From: Cruorifilaria tuberocauda | Taxonomy: Eukaryota > Nematoda > Chromadorea > Rhabditida > Onchocercidae | Assembly (NCBI GenBank): GCA_013365365.1 | Contig: JABVXU010000002.1 | Span: 248,001 to 312,000, forward strand | Reading direction: 5' to 3' | Length of the DNA: 64,000 nt | Shown here: positions 50,458 to 63,078 of the stretch, one piece after another | Position numbering within the stretch: the stretch's first letter is position 1 | Layout: each line of letters begins with the position of its first letter | The notes under the pieces: model-generated | The model's input: only the letters and a program-made list of their open reading frames with translations | What the model was told of the DNA's origin: nothing | Database searches by the model: none | Position numbers and translations under genes: made by a program

Positions 50458-53400
50458 TCATTGAATATACGCTGTAGAAGTAACGTTACCACCAGTACCG
50501 GTCCAATTTGTATGTAAGAATGTACCCGGTTTGTCCATCAATTCGTACATGTGAGCACCGAAATAGTCACGTTGGGCCTGCAAAATTTCTTGATTGAAAT
50601 GCAAATGGCCTTAATAGCGAAGGTATGTTGAATTTCGTCCTACCTGAATAAGGTTTGCCGGTAGTACTTTGCAACGAAAACCATCATAAAATGCAAGCGC
50701 ACTTGAAAAAGCCGGTGTTGATATACCAAGTAAAATCCCAGCAGCACTAATAATGCGCCAGGATTCCTAAATTGAGAAATTTCGCTCCACATTACACTAT
50801 CACAATCTCTGGTGTTCAAATGTTACAATCTCAACCAAAATAATAAATATATAAAATCAATAGGAGAGCTAAATTCAGTCCTTGAATGCGCATAAGGAAT
50901 AATTCTATTATTAATTTGATACGCTCAATAACAGAACTCAGTTGTATTTTACTATCTAACGAACGACTTTTACAAGTCAGCCGGAGCGTACACTGAATGG
51001 GTGAAATATGTTTAACTCTTCTTTACAACCAATGTTTTCATCTAAGTTCAGAACTTCTTCATAAAATGGAATCCTCTTTCGAGATATTAAAAAGTATATT
51101 ATTATACATAAGCAACCAGCCTGGCATTTCTTGATAGCATTCAAGAAGAAACTATCCATTAACAGATTACTAAGTTTGGGATTCGTATCGAAAGCTTTTT
51201 TTATTTCACCCAAAAAACGAGAACGAATGATACATCCACCACGCCACATCAGTGCAATAGATCCAAAATTCAGATTCCACTTGAAGACACGATTTGCCTC
51301 CGCAAGAAGCATAAATCCTTGTGCATAGCTTATGATTTTTGATGCGTACAAAGCCTGAATTATAATTGTTAATTCTCTAAAACCAGATATAAAACAACTA
51401 CGCACTTGCATAAATTTCACATACCTTTCTAATGTGTTCACAAAATGCTCTCCTGTCTCCAACAATGCCAGCTTTATCAGGATTAGGCCCAGGCAAAACC
51501 TTGGCTGCTGCAACTCGATCATCCTTTAAAGACGATAAGCAACGAGCAAAAACAGCTTCACCTGTACAAAAGTCCTTGCTCACTTAGAAAATTGGAAAGC
51601 TGATGAGTAAATCAAACGTTAACTATCTCATCCGTTCAGTAACTTCAAAAGTTAAACAGGAAATCCTCCTTACTGTAATGCGGACCAGTTTCTATTTCAC
51701 GTTCAGATATAGATCTCAAAACAATTAGTGACGTACAAGAATTGAAAATGCAAACTTTTACAACAAAAGAAAATCTTGCATACAAGAATTCTTAATGTAA
51801 TTTAGAACTAACCAATCAGAGTAAGTGGTACTCCATAATTCAATGCAACGATTCCCGTCCATTTGCCAGTCCCTTTCTGAAAGTAATTATTTCCATCTGT
51901 ACATTTTTCATTTTGACTCCTAATTTCGCAGTTGCAATCGAATACTTTTAATGACATATTGACAGACCTAAACTGACACTTGTTAACTGAATTATGCGTA
52001 AAATTTGCTAAGATAATGAATGATGTAATGTACTATGCGAGTCATAAATTTTCAGTTTCAAACTGCCCAGTAATTTAGGATTTCAAGAAGCATACCGCTA
52101 TTCTCAACCAAAAATGTATTTAAAAAGTAGGTCATTTTACAGGCAAAACTACTCTCAAAAATTTGGAAGAATTGAAATACCTGCCCAGCGGCATCTCTAA
52201 TATTTGGCAATAAAGTTTGGTTCTTCTCATCTTTGAATTTAAGAATATGACTTGTTATTTCTATCAGATATGAATCCAATGCGCCTTTATTCCACTCCGC
52301 GAATACCTTAAATACTAATAAATTTTTTTTCTCTCATTGCAGTGAAAGCATAACTTTCGAAGTGTTTCAATCAGAAGGTTTGCATGCAGATTACACAAAT
52401 TACATATTGTAAATTATATACAATTACATAATATTATCAGATAAAAAAATCGCTTATATGATTAAGCGTTCATTGCAGCAGCTTCCCTCGTATTACCATC
52501 AATTTTGACCATAAGAACTCTCATCTTGATTTACAGTATTCAGCGATTAATAAATATATTTCATTAAAAGAAATGATTTACGGCTAGAAGCACTAATATT
52601 GGTTGGTGACCCGTGATCAGAGAAGTGACTTATATGTGATTATTTATTTTTTCAGTGGCTTTATTATAACAAAAGAAAATATCGTTTTCATTTCGTAAAT
52701 AACATTGGATTATGACTCGCTGAGTACTGATTAGTTCTTTACACTAACTTTGGGGTTTTTAGTACTCACGATTAGGATTCAGTTGCAAAATCTTTTAATT
52801 CCAGTACTCACTTCCATTTCTGCTTCAAATTTCTCTTTAAATTCTTTCAATATAGTGACACTGAATTAAAACCGGTAATTGAACAACTGTTAATTTTTCA
52901 ATCCAAAATAAAGAATATTATGATTCAATCCGCTGAAATCAAGCCTATACACTGCTACAGATAAATAACGAGACAATAATGCGCTTCCGTTCTGCATTAC
53001 TTCAATATCTTCGTTTATTTCGGTTGCTATGACCAAGTAAGTAGATGGAACTTCTTGATAAATAATTCAACTGAATATCTACCAGTTATCCTCGATGACA
53101 ATTTTTTAACATTACAATGCGACTTTTCCGTGTTGATAACTTCACCATAAAGTTAAGACATGCTTCCTTATATCTTATGATTCCTAATAAGTCATTAAAA
53201 CTTCTTTTAATTCGACATTTCAAAGTGGTCTCGAATATTCAGACAGAGATTTAAACTGAAATATTCATTACACAGTCGGAATGAGTCGTTAGTAATCTTA
53301 CTGGTTGACACAGAATCAAACTGTAAATAGTGAAAAGTGGAGTCGATTCACTATGATTACTGATGTCAGTTTTGATGAATTACAGTGTACACAATACTGT

Positions 53401-55960
53401 CATAAATTCGTTCCATAAATTCGAAAATGTGATTGGAAATCTTGATGTCTTTATCAAGGCCAGTGATGAAAATTCTCTCAGTTATCAAAACTAAACTCTA
53501 AAAGTTTCGATTTCAAAGACCTGTTTCACACCAACAGTAACTCTGAAAAGCAATTTGAGAAGCACTTTCGTTATATCATGATATATCATTGACTTTCGTT
53601 AGATCATGGCAAACAACAACATTGCCGAAAATTTCTTTAAAGAGCAGAACGAGAACTGTGCAATACATACAATGCAACCAGTGAAATCGATATTTAAGTT
53701 TTCAATGTAAATTATTTTGTCATCACTGGACCCATCGTATGCATTAACAAACCGTAGCTCAAAGTCTTGATGTCCATAATGTATTTCTGATTATTTGACT
53801 TGCATCTTTCAAATAAAAAAAAGCTCAAATACTATACTGAGCGATGATTACTGCAGGCATTATGAGCATTATATCGGAAAACATAAAAGCTTCGACAATT
53901 TTCAAAGAGGATTCAAAATAGCTAAAAAGTACTCAGAGCCATTAACTGGATGAAACAAGACCTAAATAAAGATAGAAATGAAAGATATGCAAAAAAAAAT
54001 TCAAAAACAAAGATGAAAAGTCGGAAAACGGATCATAATTGCTGCTACCGAGAACGACCCCCAAGACCTCCGAGAAAAAATGTGATGAAAAAACCTAATC
54101 ATAAATATACCCGAATAACTGTTAGTTCAAACGATGCGGAAATGATAAATTCTAGAATCTATGACACAAGAGAAGATTAAATACTCATACAATTTAAGAC
54201 GGAATCAATGAAATGTTAAGTAATACCGGGAAAGAGAAAAATAAATCGAGAAAGGCTTTTTATTAAAGCATCCAGGAACAATGAATTTAAGAAGCCAAAA
54301 TGTGTTTGCACAAAGCAAGAAAACAAAAATTTTGGCTCACCTCTGCCATTTCATCATGTGTCAAATCCGCTCCATCTTTTAGTAGACTATAAGCTTCTGC
54401 AATCAACTGCATATCACCATATTCAATTCCATTATGAACCATTTTCACAAAATGCCCAGCGCCATTTTCGCCAACCTAAAAATATCCGAATGTTAAACTG
54501 CGAATCACAAATATATCCGTACTAGAATTAGACATGTATAGAAGGACAATTGAAATAATTTTACCCAGTCGCAACAAGGTTCCTTGTCAACTTTGGCTGA
54601 TATTGCTTGGAATATATTCTTTATATATGGCCAAGCTTCTGGTGAACCACCTGGCATCAATGATGGACCGTAACGCGCTCCTGAAAGCAACTGTATTTCC
54701 AACATTAGGGTAACAACAAGCAAAGCCTGCTTTTATTCACTGGGTTTGGAAAAGAATTGAAACATTTCCCGTTTTTACAAGACATACATGAAACATGAAA
54801 CATATTAGCCAAGAAACTATGGCAGTAATTCCTCATGCCTTGTTTAGCCGGTACGGTGTGAGAAAAAATTCCAGAAAAATTTACACAGTCAGACAGATAT
54901 GATAAATCTCTAAAAGTACCTTCTTCACCACCACTTACACCACATCCCACAAAATGAATGCCCCTCTCCTTGAGTTCACTGCAACGTCGCTGCAAAAAAA
55001 CAATATTTCATTTCTAATTTCAAACCTACATAATATATGAATGTCATTAATGTAAGTGTGCTCCACCGCCATAGTTTTCTCTACTTCTGCTGCATACATC
55101 TTTTGATTTTGCTTAGTTCGACCAGAACGGGATTTTTCTCACCCGATTCGTTTTTTTTCTTTTTTTAATTAAGTAAATCAGTTAGCGATAAAAAACAAAT
55201 GCAAAGAAAACTTACCGACGTATCCGTATACTCACTATTCCCACCGTCGATAATTATGTCATCTTTATCCAAAAAAGGCAAGATGTTGGAAATCATTGCA
55301 TCCACTGGTTGTCCCGCTTTTACCATTAACATTATACGTCGTGGTTTTTTCAGAACTCTGATATAAATAGCTTTGAAATTGAAATATGTTTTAAAATTAA
55401 AGCATTCCATGAAATAACTTCCAGTTTTCATATCTGCAGTTTCTAGATTATTATCTTCGAAATTATTTCTTTGAAGAATGCATACTTACTCTGCTAATTC
55501 CGATAAATTGTGTGCTCCAATAACCCGTAGACCTTTTCCTTCATTCGCCATGAAATCATCCACTTTTGATACAGTTCGATTATATACGCAGACCTTTAAT
55601 ATGACATAAATCAAAAAAAAAAGAAACAATTCCAACGTTGCCCATAGTTAAGAGCTAGTAAAACTAATTCAGTTCCATTTAATTCCCCATTTTTCTTTTA
55701 CCTTAATCATTTATTTTCGTATCCTATGGATTTTGAAATTATCGATCAATTATATTTCCAATGAATAATAATCACTTATGAGTGGAGCATGAGAAAATGG
55801 TATGCATCTAACGTGTACTGTCACACCAAAATTCAAGCATGAACGTGAAGTTATGACTTACCACGAAGCCTTTATCAAGCATGTTAAGAATTAAATTTTG
55901 TCCCATTACGGCGAGTCCAATCACCGCAATATCAGCTTTGTCCTTCTCATCAAGAGACAT
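50458..55960 (-). CDS. PGD: 6-phosphogluconate dehydrogenase, decarboxylating, 489 aa
   Basis: Twelve phase-consistent exons: 55960-55862, 55593-55490, 55357-55216, 54989-54920, 54680-54565, 54475-54341, 52306-52181, 51876-51813, 51561-51425, 51354-51121, 50766-50644, 50577-50458 (1,470 nt). The enzyme oxidises 6-phosphogluconate to ribulose-5-phosphate plus CO2, making NADPH in the cytosolic pentose phosphate pathway. Landmarks: the NADP-binding [13 protein letters not shown] (residues 15-27) and [57 protein letters not shown]; the family signature [22 protein letters not shown]; and the C-terminal [29 protein letters not shown]. Length is close to the human enzyme (483). Exon 10 appears to use a GC donor. 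A probable spliced-leader acceptor (ATTATAG) lies 12 nt before the ATG. Intron 6 (52307-54340) is unusually long and holds a plus-strand Lys/Arg-rich frame at 53950-54180. Confidence 0.97.
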
Positions 55961-57323
55961 TCTCACTATTCCTATAATCAGTTATTCTCTTAACACTCAC
56001 CGACATGGCAATGACAAACAAAAAAGATGAAGAAAAAAAAACATAAACATCAACCACAGACTGAAAACCACTGTTCCAACAACCTACTTTATGTCACGCT
56101 GATAATATCATACAGTGAAAATTGAATTGAATCTTACTTAAAAAAATATGAACGTATTTGACAGTTGAAGCTATCTTTCTTTCATTGTTCTTATATCCTA
56201 GTATACCTTAGATATTTCGTATTCGGAGACCGCAATATGAATGAAATTCATCTTTTCGACCATCTTCTATCATTTTTATACGTTTTCAAAGAGATCTATC
56301 ACTCATTTAAATTTCTGACAGTGTGACTTCCTGTTAGCGAAATTAAATAACAAACATGAAAAGAAATTTGAAGATGAAACATTGGTAACGTAATGGTTTT
56401 ACTGTCAATCTTACACCATTCTGCCATCGAGAAAAAGAGATGCATTAATTTTTAGGTTTTCAATCTAGAGCTGCATTTTGATTTTAGAAGAAATACATTT
56501 TTGCAAATAAAGAGCATATATGCTGTAAGAGGCACAACTTCCAAATCCCAAAAATTAATTAATGGATTACTTGATGTTAAATTTGAACGAAATCAACCCT
56601 TCTACCATTTATGCATTATAATTATAAGGAGATAAAGGAAAGATATAAGTCTCATCATATAGGAAAGAAACATCATATGGAAAAGAAAAAATGTGCATAG
56701 ATAAAAACAATATGAAAGCTCTAATTAATCAAAAAGTAAACAATGAGATAAAATGAAATAGAAGTGAATAACAACGAAAGCACGGGGCAACGGGAAGATG
56801 AATTTGAGGAAATCAGGCGCCACAAAATGATACGCCATTACCTCTTTTACGGCAGTAATTTTTATAAAGCGAAATATAACGATTTCAATGAAATTATATA
56901 TGAGGGACGCGTTAAACCATAAGTAGAAAGTGATGTGCTGAGGGCTTTTTGCTTTGAATTTCTCGAAACTAGAGTTTCCACATGTTTCAGTCTATCTGCG
57001 TTTATAAGTTGCGATCTCTGTGAATGTTTCTGGTGAAGTTCTTTTCTTTTTGAATTTATCTAGCAGAAAAAGATTACATTCTCATTAGCGCATTGAGTGT
57101 GTTTTATATATCTTCGAAATGTAACATTCTAACTGATTAAGACTAATTTGGGTAATTAGCTACTTGAAAGAGATGAATAGTTGATGTGGCTTCTGGACGA
57201 TCATGTTTACATATTTTCTCCATGTACAATTTTTACGCGATAGTAGATGTAACACACTACATGTACATCGATATATTGCATCTAGTTTTAATTTTTCAGA
57301 ATATTCAAACTGACTAACAGAGA
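55961..57323. other. divergent upstream region of PGD and the ankyrin/GH20-like gene
   Basis: About 1.36 kb between two divergent genes, presumably containing both promoters. A TTTTTCAG acceptor-like site about 24 bases before 57,324 would suit trans-splicing of the plus-strand gene. No coding exon is visible. Confidence 0.45.
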
Positions 57324-60300
57324 ATGCTCATTTCGAATGGTACACCGAGAAGTATCACACCGAACCATAGCATTACTTCTATTAACGAGGGGAATATCTG
57401 TTCATTATTGTTAAAAAGTGTGGATGACGAACGGGTCGATATCTTGCGGTCTATTCTTACACAGATTGGTTAGTTGTGCATAATCTCTTTTTAAAATTTA
57501 ATAAGTGACTCCTAGATTTATAAGGTAGTTCAGATTTATAAGATAAAGTAAAAAAAATTGAAGAGGTGCTGCCTTAGTTAAAATGACAATTATCATTTCA
57601 GAATGCAAGTGTAAAGAGTGAGCTTAATTTTGTGTGGTGTCATGAAATTTCAATAATTTCAGTTTCGAAATCAGATTTTCACGAGCAAGTAGATCAGATA
57701 TGTTACAATGGAGGGACGGTTCTGCATCACGCAGTAGCTCGAAGTAATATTTTTTCAATCATTTTTGGCTTATCACTTGCTAAACTTTAGAAATTACGCA
57801 GAAGTTTTACTTTTCAAAATTATATCTTAACATGATACCAAATTTTAGTAGTTATGTTCTCAAACATGGAAACTGTTTCTGAGAGAATCATTTGTCAATT
57901 TTATTCCACTTTTCAGTGTTGTGTATATTTCAAGTAGTTATTTTCTACAACATATTGATAAAAAATATCGACATATGATTCTAATAACAAGTTCGTAGAT
58001 TCGGTGGATAGTGTGCGAGCGCTGCTATCAGCAGGTGTAAACCCATGTGTTCAGAATGATAATAATAATACGGCATATCGCATGGCTTCTTCTGAAGAAG
58101 TTAAAAATACATTTGTTCAAGAATTATTGCATGCTGCTGCTCAGTCGAAGTTTGCTTTTTTCTTGATTAGCTGCTGATTAGAATAGGAAACGTTATTAGT
58201 ATATATTTAAAACACCGCTTCTTGTAGTTTGGGTCGAGTGTGTCAAATGATATCAGCTGGAGTTAGCGTGGACTCGATTGATGCTGTGGATACTGGTAAT
58301 ACAGCACTGCACTGGGCAGCATCTTATGGAAATGAAGATGTTGTAAGGTCGGAAACCTAATTTTAGTGGAAGATAGGTTCTAAATTCTTATTTTTCTGCT
58401 TTTAAAAGCAAATATTAAAATAATTCTAAAAACATCAATAATAAGTTAAAGCCACTAAAGCCTCTAATTACGATATTTGTGTAGGATACTTTGTCAAAGT
58501 GGGGCAAATGTCAATGCGTTAAACACAAAGAACGAAACAGCGTTACATGATGCAGTACGTCGAGGAAATGACGTCGTTGTGAAATGTTTGCTAAATCACG
58601 GAGCAGATCCAAGTATTAAGAATAAAAGTGGAGAAGATTGTTATGAATTAGCTGCAAAAATGGGGGGAATTATGTTGCCCAACCTGAGTTTAAATACGTA
58701 ATTTTTCTACACCGCAGTTTAAATTTTTCATAATTATTCAGCATTCATACTCTTATACCTAAATCAGTTTTATATATTAGCATTTAATTGTAGTCATAAA
58801 TTGAGTTATAACTATAACAGTAAAAAGAATTGTATTTTATTCTTTTGTAGATTGAATCGCACAATTCGTCGTACAACCTCTATGGATTCAGAAATTGATC
58901 GTTCCTCGTTAATATCAACCGATACTACAACGATGTTTATAGAAAAAACTCCAAGTTGTAGTACCGGTAGGCTAGAAAATTGGACCGATTTGTTGTGGCC
59001 TCAGCCAAAATATATAGATTTGGATGAAAGGTATGTAAATCAGTCATTAGTTGAATATGTTTTATTTCTGCTTCTACATTATTATAATATTATAATGTGT
59101 GAACAAAAGTTCATTATTCAGAAAACGTACTTATCCATATCCAAAAAATGATCGCTTAAAAATCTATTTTGATCAAGCTAGTGCGGCAGAACCGCGACGG
59201 TTAATGCAAATTATCCAAATGTCAGCACCCATTCTTTCAAGTATCCGTCTAGAATTGGATTATAGAGGTCATCGCGTAAGCCATTTTCGACTATTTTTTT
59301 AAGAAATTTTGGCCACTGTATTCCTCCAAGTGTTTGCAGTTAAAATGTATTTCAGTTTTTCATTTTTTTCTGCCGCTCATCTATCACTAATAATGCATAG
59401 ATGATTCGCTAAATGAAAATGTATTCCACTTAGTCACTGAGTTGAAAAAAATGTAATTAATTATCTTGACCATTTTTCGAATCACCTGGATTGAAATATT
59501 TAGGTTCGGGAGCAATCTTCTTTGGATGGCCGAATTATATGTGGGATTTTTGAAAATAGCTGTTGCTCTGGAGCGTATATGTTAACAATCAATGAAGATG
59601 GTATAGAACTATATGGAGAAGATCATATTGGTGTTCGGCATGGTTTTTCTACCCTTGTGCAAATATTGAGAATCTTTAGAGAATGTTCTGAGGTACTGGT
59701 CTACTTTGTGATTCTTCTCGAAGATTATTTATTCCCGTTTCACCAATATTTTTTATAAAGCAAGTATATTAAAGACCTATCATGTCAGATTATTGTGTGG
59801 ATATTTTTCTTCAATATATTGTTGTTTATAGGTTTTAATTTTAATGAAATTACGGATTTATTATTATTGCATATTACATTGTATAATTTTTATGGAAATT
59901 GAACCATATTTTTTAGATAGGTAATTCAAATACCGAAATATCATTAGAAACACTGCACGAAACACTGCCTGAATCTACAGTAAAGATCACTGGCATTATC
60001 AATAACGAACAACCAAGAAAGATCGGTACACTTTTACTTATTCGTTTTATACTTTTTTGAGCTGTTGATATTCTTTTTTTCACAGGTGCAATACCGTGTT
60101 TAACGATCCGTGATTCTCCGGATTCATGCTTCCGAGCTGTTTATCAGGATTTCAGTGGTTGCAAAATACTGAATACAGAAACTGTAAGACTTATAAGAAT
60201 TTCATAATCGAAACAAATTTGAGAATCTCGTGAATTAATTTTATTTTTATTCTAGCTTCTGCAGCTTGCCACTCGTATTGCTTACTGTAAAGCGAGTCAC

Positions 60301-63078
60301 TTATTCGTGAATTTCGAAGTGCGAACCACTGATCGTTATCAGTTACCTTACACTACTCGAGATTTGTTTCAGATAATTCAAGTTTGTGATGAACTTTTTG
60401 TTAAGGTTATTTTTCATCTCTTTATCGGTATATGAAGTTTATTTAGAAGTCTAATTTGGAAAGTGACATTTTTGTTCATAATTTGGATAAAAAATGAAAA
60501 TTTTGAAGTTCTGATAGCTACTCTTGCGATGAATTATAACCAGGAATCTCTTATGTTATGATTATTATTCGCGAGGATTTCATTTCACATTCAGAGGCAC
60601 TGAGATATATTTTTTTCAATCAGTGAAATTTTTTTGTTCATTAGGATACACTGTTGAAAAGCATTTATTGGGTCTTTGTACCAAAACCATTTCCATTACT
60701 AATAAAATGAAGTTCAAGATTATTTGCAAATGCATTCTGAATTTTCTAGTTTGTGCCATCTCTTGATGTTCAGTCCAGTTATATTGAATCAGATTTGGTG
60801 TGTCGAACCATCGATTCATTTCTGGACGATTTCCCACTCACGAAAGTCGTACATTTCGGTCCGAATTTAGCCATTATGGTTATATCAAATCGAAAAATCC
60901 TAAATAATGTGCAGAGAAGAATACCGAAAATATATGTTTCAGTGGATATCGATAAAAATAACGCTTCTTTGGTGAGCTTTCATATTTATAAAAGAAAGAT
61001 ATTGATTTCTTCTCAAAATCTAAAGTTTTTGGTTTTGAAGTTTCCTACGAATGAAAGCAATATACTTTAATTTCTAAAAATTTTTTTTAGATCAATCATT
61101 TACCGCCTTTCGTTACAATTTGTATAGAAGGAAAATATCCGTTTGAAGCTGAAAACTTGCTTTCACCACGTCTGAATGTTGTCTTGCGATTTTCGACAAG
61201 CGATCCTGGTTTCCTATGTGCTGCTCCCGAATCTATAGCTAAAAAGGCCTTACTTGCTACTAGATTAGGTAGCAAGTTCCCGATTTTAGGTTGATTTTCA
61301 AACTTTTCATACTTATAATGTTTTTTTCATCAAACAAAGATATTCTGTTTTCCATATTCTCTGATTAGGTGCAATGGTATGTGATCTATCAACCGGTTGT
61401 GAGGTAATGCCCCCATCATTGTCGTACATGTCTGAGTTAGCTTCATTAGGCGTTTGTTGGAATAAATTCGTTGATATAAAACGTTTTTGTTTCTTATTGC
61501 CACGGATAACGGCAGAGCATTTTCTTTTGGATGGGTGAGTTTTTTTTTTTTTTAATTTTAACTTTTAGTTTAGACCTTAAGTGTTCCCTGTATCTTAACA
61601 AGAACATAAAATTATTTTCTTTTAATTTCTTCTCTGTTTTAAAATAATTTCATGTTTTTGTCAATTTCCACTTTCAAGTTTCAATTTATTATGTTTTAAA
61701 AGTTTTAATTTATTATGTATCACTTCAAATTCTGGTTATGCTTTTCCTGAATTTTTGAATAGCTTAATTATTTAAGTTGAAACATACGTCTTGCTTAAAA
61801 TTATTTCATTATATCAGTTCTTACAGTAATATGGAGGCCTTGTTTAAACAGGTATCTACTATCGGAAGAATTGAACATGAAATAACACGATTTAGTTGTG
61901 GATTAAAAGTTACAGATAATGGTATGTTCAGATCTATAAATTTATTTTAAAAATGAAGAATAATTTTTGTTATTAGGATTTTTATCTTGTCCTATAACTT
62001 TCCTTGGTTTAAATCTACAATAGAAAATTGATTTTTCGAACTTATTTTTGATTTAATTTTGGCTTTTGAATGATCTGATTAGAAGGAAAATCTTCATATT
62101 GAATAAGAGAAATGTCTGTTTTACAAACCAAGCAGAATTCAGGAACTATTTTCAATTATGCTTACAGCTGAGGAAGTGCAAGAACATCCATCGTCTTCGT
62201 CTTTAAATAAAAAAAAGCCAATATCAGTATTTGTAGAAATGATACTAAATCCAGATAATATGGTCCTAGAACGATTAACACCAATCATTTTCAAGGTATG
62301 TATCGTTTACATTACTTATAGACAGATGAAAGCTATCTACGAAAGAAGAATTCTGTTGATAAACAATAGATTTTGCAGAAAGCACGGATAGAATTAAAAC
62401 GTAGTTTGAAAGCATTGGATCGAGCAAAAAAACGTTTGCCATATAACTATGAATTAGCACTTGTGTTAGCCGAGATACAGATCATCACTGAGCTTATGGT
62501 TCTTGCTTGCAGGTTCGTCTTTTCTGATGTTATGAGAAGACGAAATTGTTTCAAGGTTTCTTGGAACTTTTAGATTGGGTTAATGTTTTTAGATTGGGTC
62601 AGTCGCTTTGCATGTACGGTATAAATCCATCATTATCACCAAATGATCAAAGAGCCTCATTTTCATCCAGTGATAGATCATTTCATGAAACAACACTTAT
62701 CGGTTATCAAATGGTTAACATTGGAGTTTCCAATTTACCACCTGCTGTACGTACTGATCTTGCCAACAGGTTTACTTACGTTTTTCTTACTGGAAAAGTA
62801 TCACAGTAAATGTCTGCTTTTCTTCAAGATGAATTATTAAATTAGCTTTTTACCTAAGAGTTTTCATGAAAAAAGATTTTTGCGAATTAAGTGCGATTCA
62901 GTTTACCACTACCATCATTTGCTTTTTCAGACTTCTTGAAATTCGCAGCCGTTTCCAGCACACGTGGTTGTCACGGAACATTGCAAGTACTCTTCCGAAT
63001 GCTCTTAAAATGTTTGACAATCTTTTTCGTGCATTGCTTCCACCAAATATGCAGGAATATGGAAGAAATTTACTTTGA
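57324..63078 (+). CDS. ankyrin-repeat protein with GH20 (hexosaminidase)-like region, about 959 aa, probably catalytically inactive
   Basis: Nineteen exons: 57324-57468, 57663-57743, 57999-58149, 58228-58347, 58485-58697, 58851-59030, 59122-59275, 59504-59692, 59917-60025, 60086-60183, 60256-60405, 60750-60971, 61091-61289, 61369-61534, 61818-61908, 62143-62295, 62379-62512, 62593-62769, 62931-63078. Residues about 60-235 are ankyrin repeats (NTALHWAASYGNEDVV, ETALHDAVRRGNDVVVKCLLNHGADP). Residues about 350-700 resemble a family 20 glycosidase: an N-terminal unit ending ELYGEDHIGVRHGFSTLVQIL, then TIRDSPDSCFRAVYQDFSG and a helix-strand unit LATRIAYCKASHLFVNF. Where active enzymes carry the catalytic Asp-Glu after a His-Gly motif, I read VVHFGPNLAIMV. 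Ankyrin repeats and no signal peptide suggest an intracellular protein. The exon 15 donor (GTTACA, 61,909) is weak; the stronger GTATGT at 61,922 breaks the frame. Confidence 0.82.
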
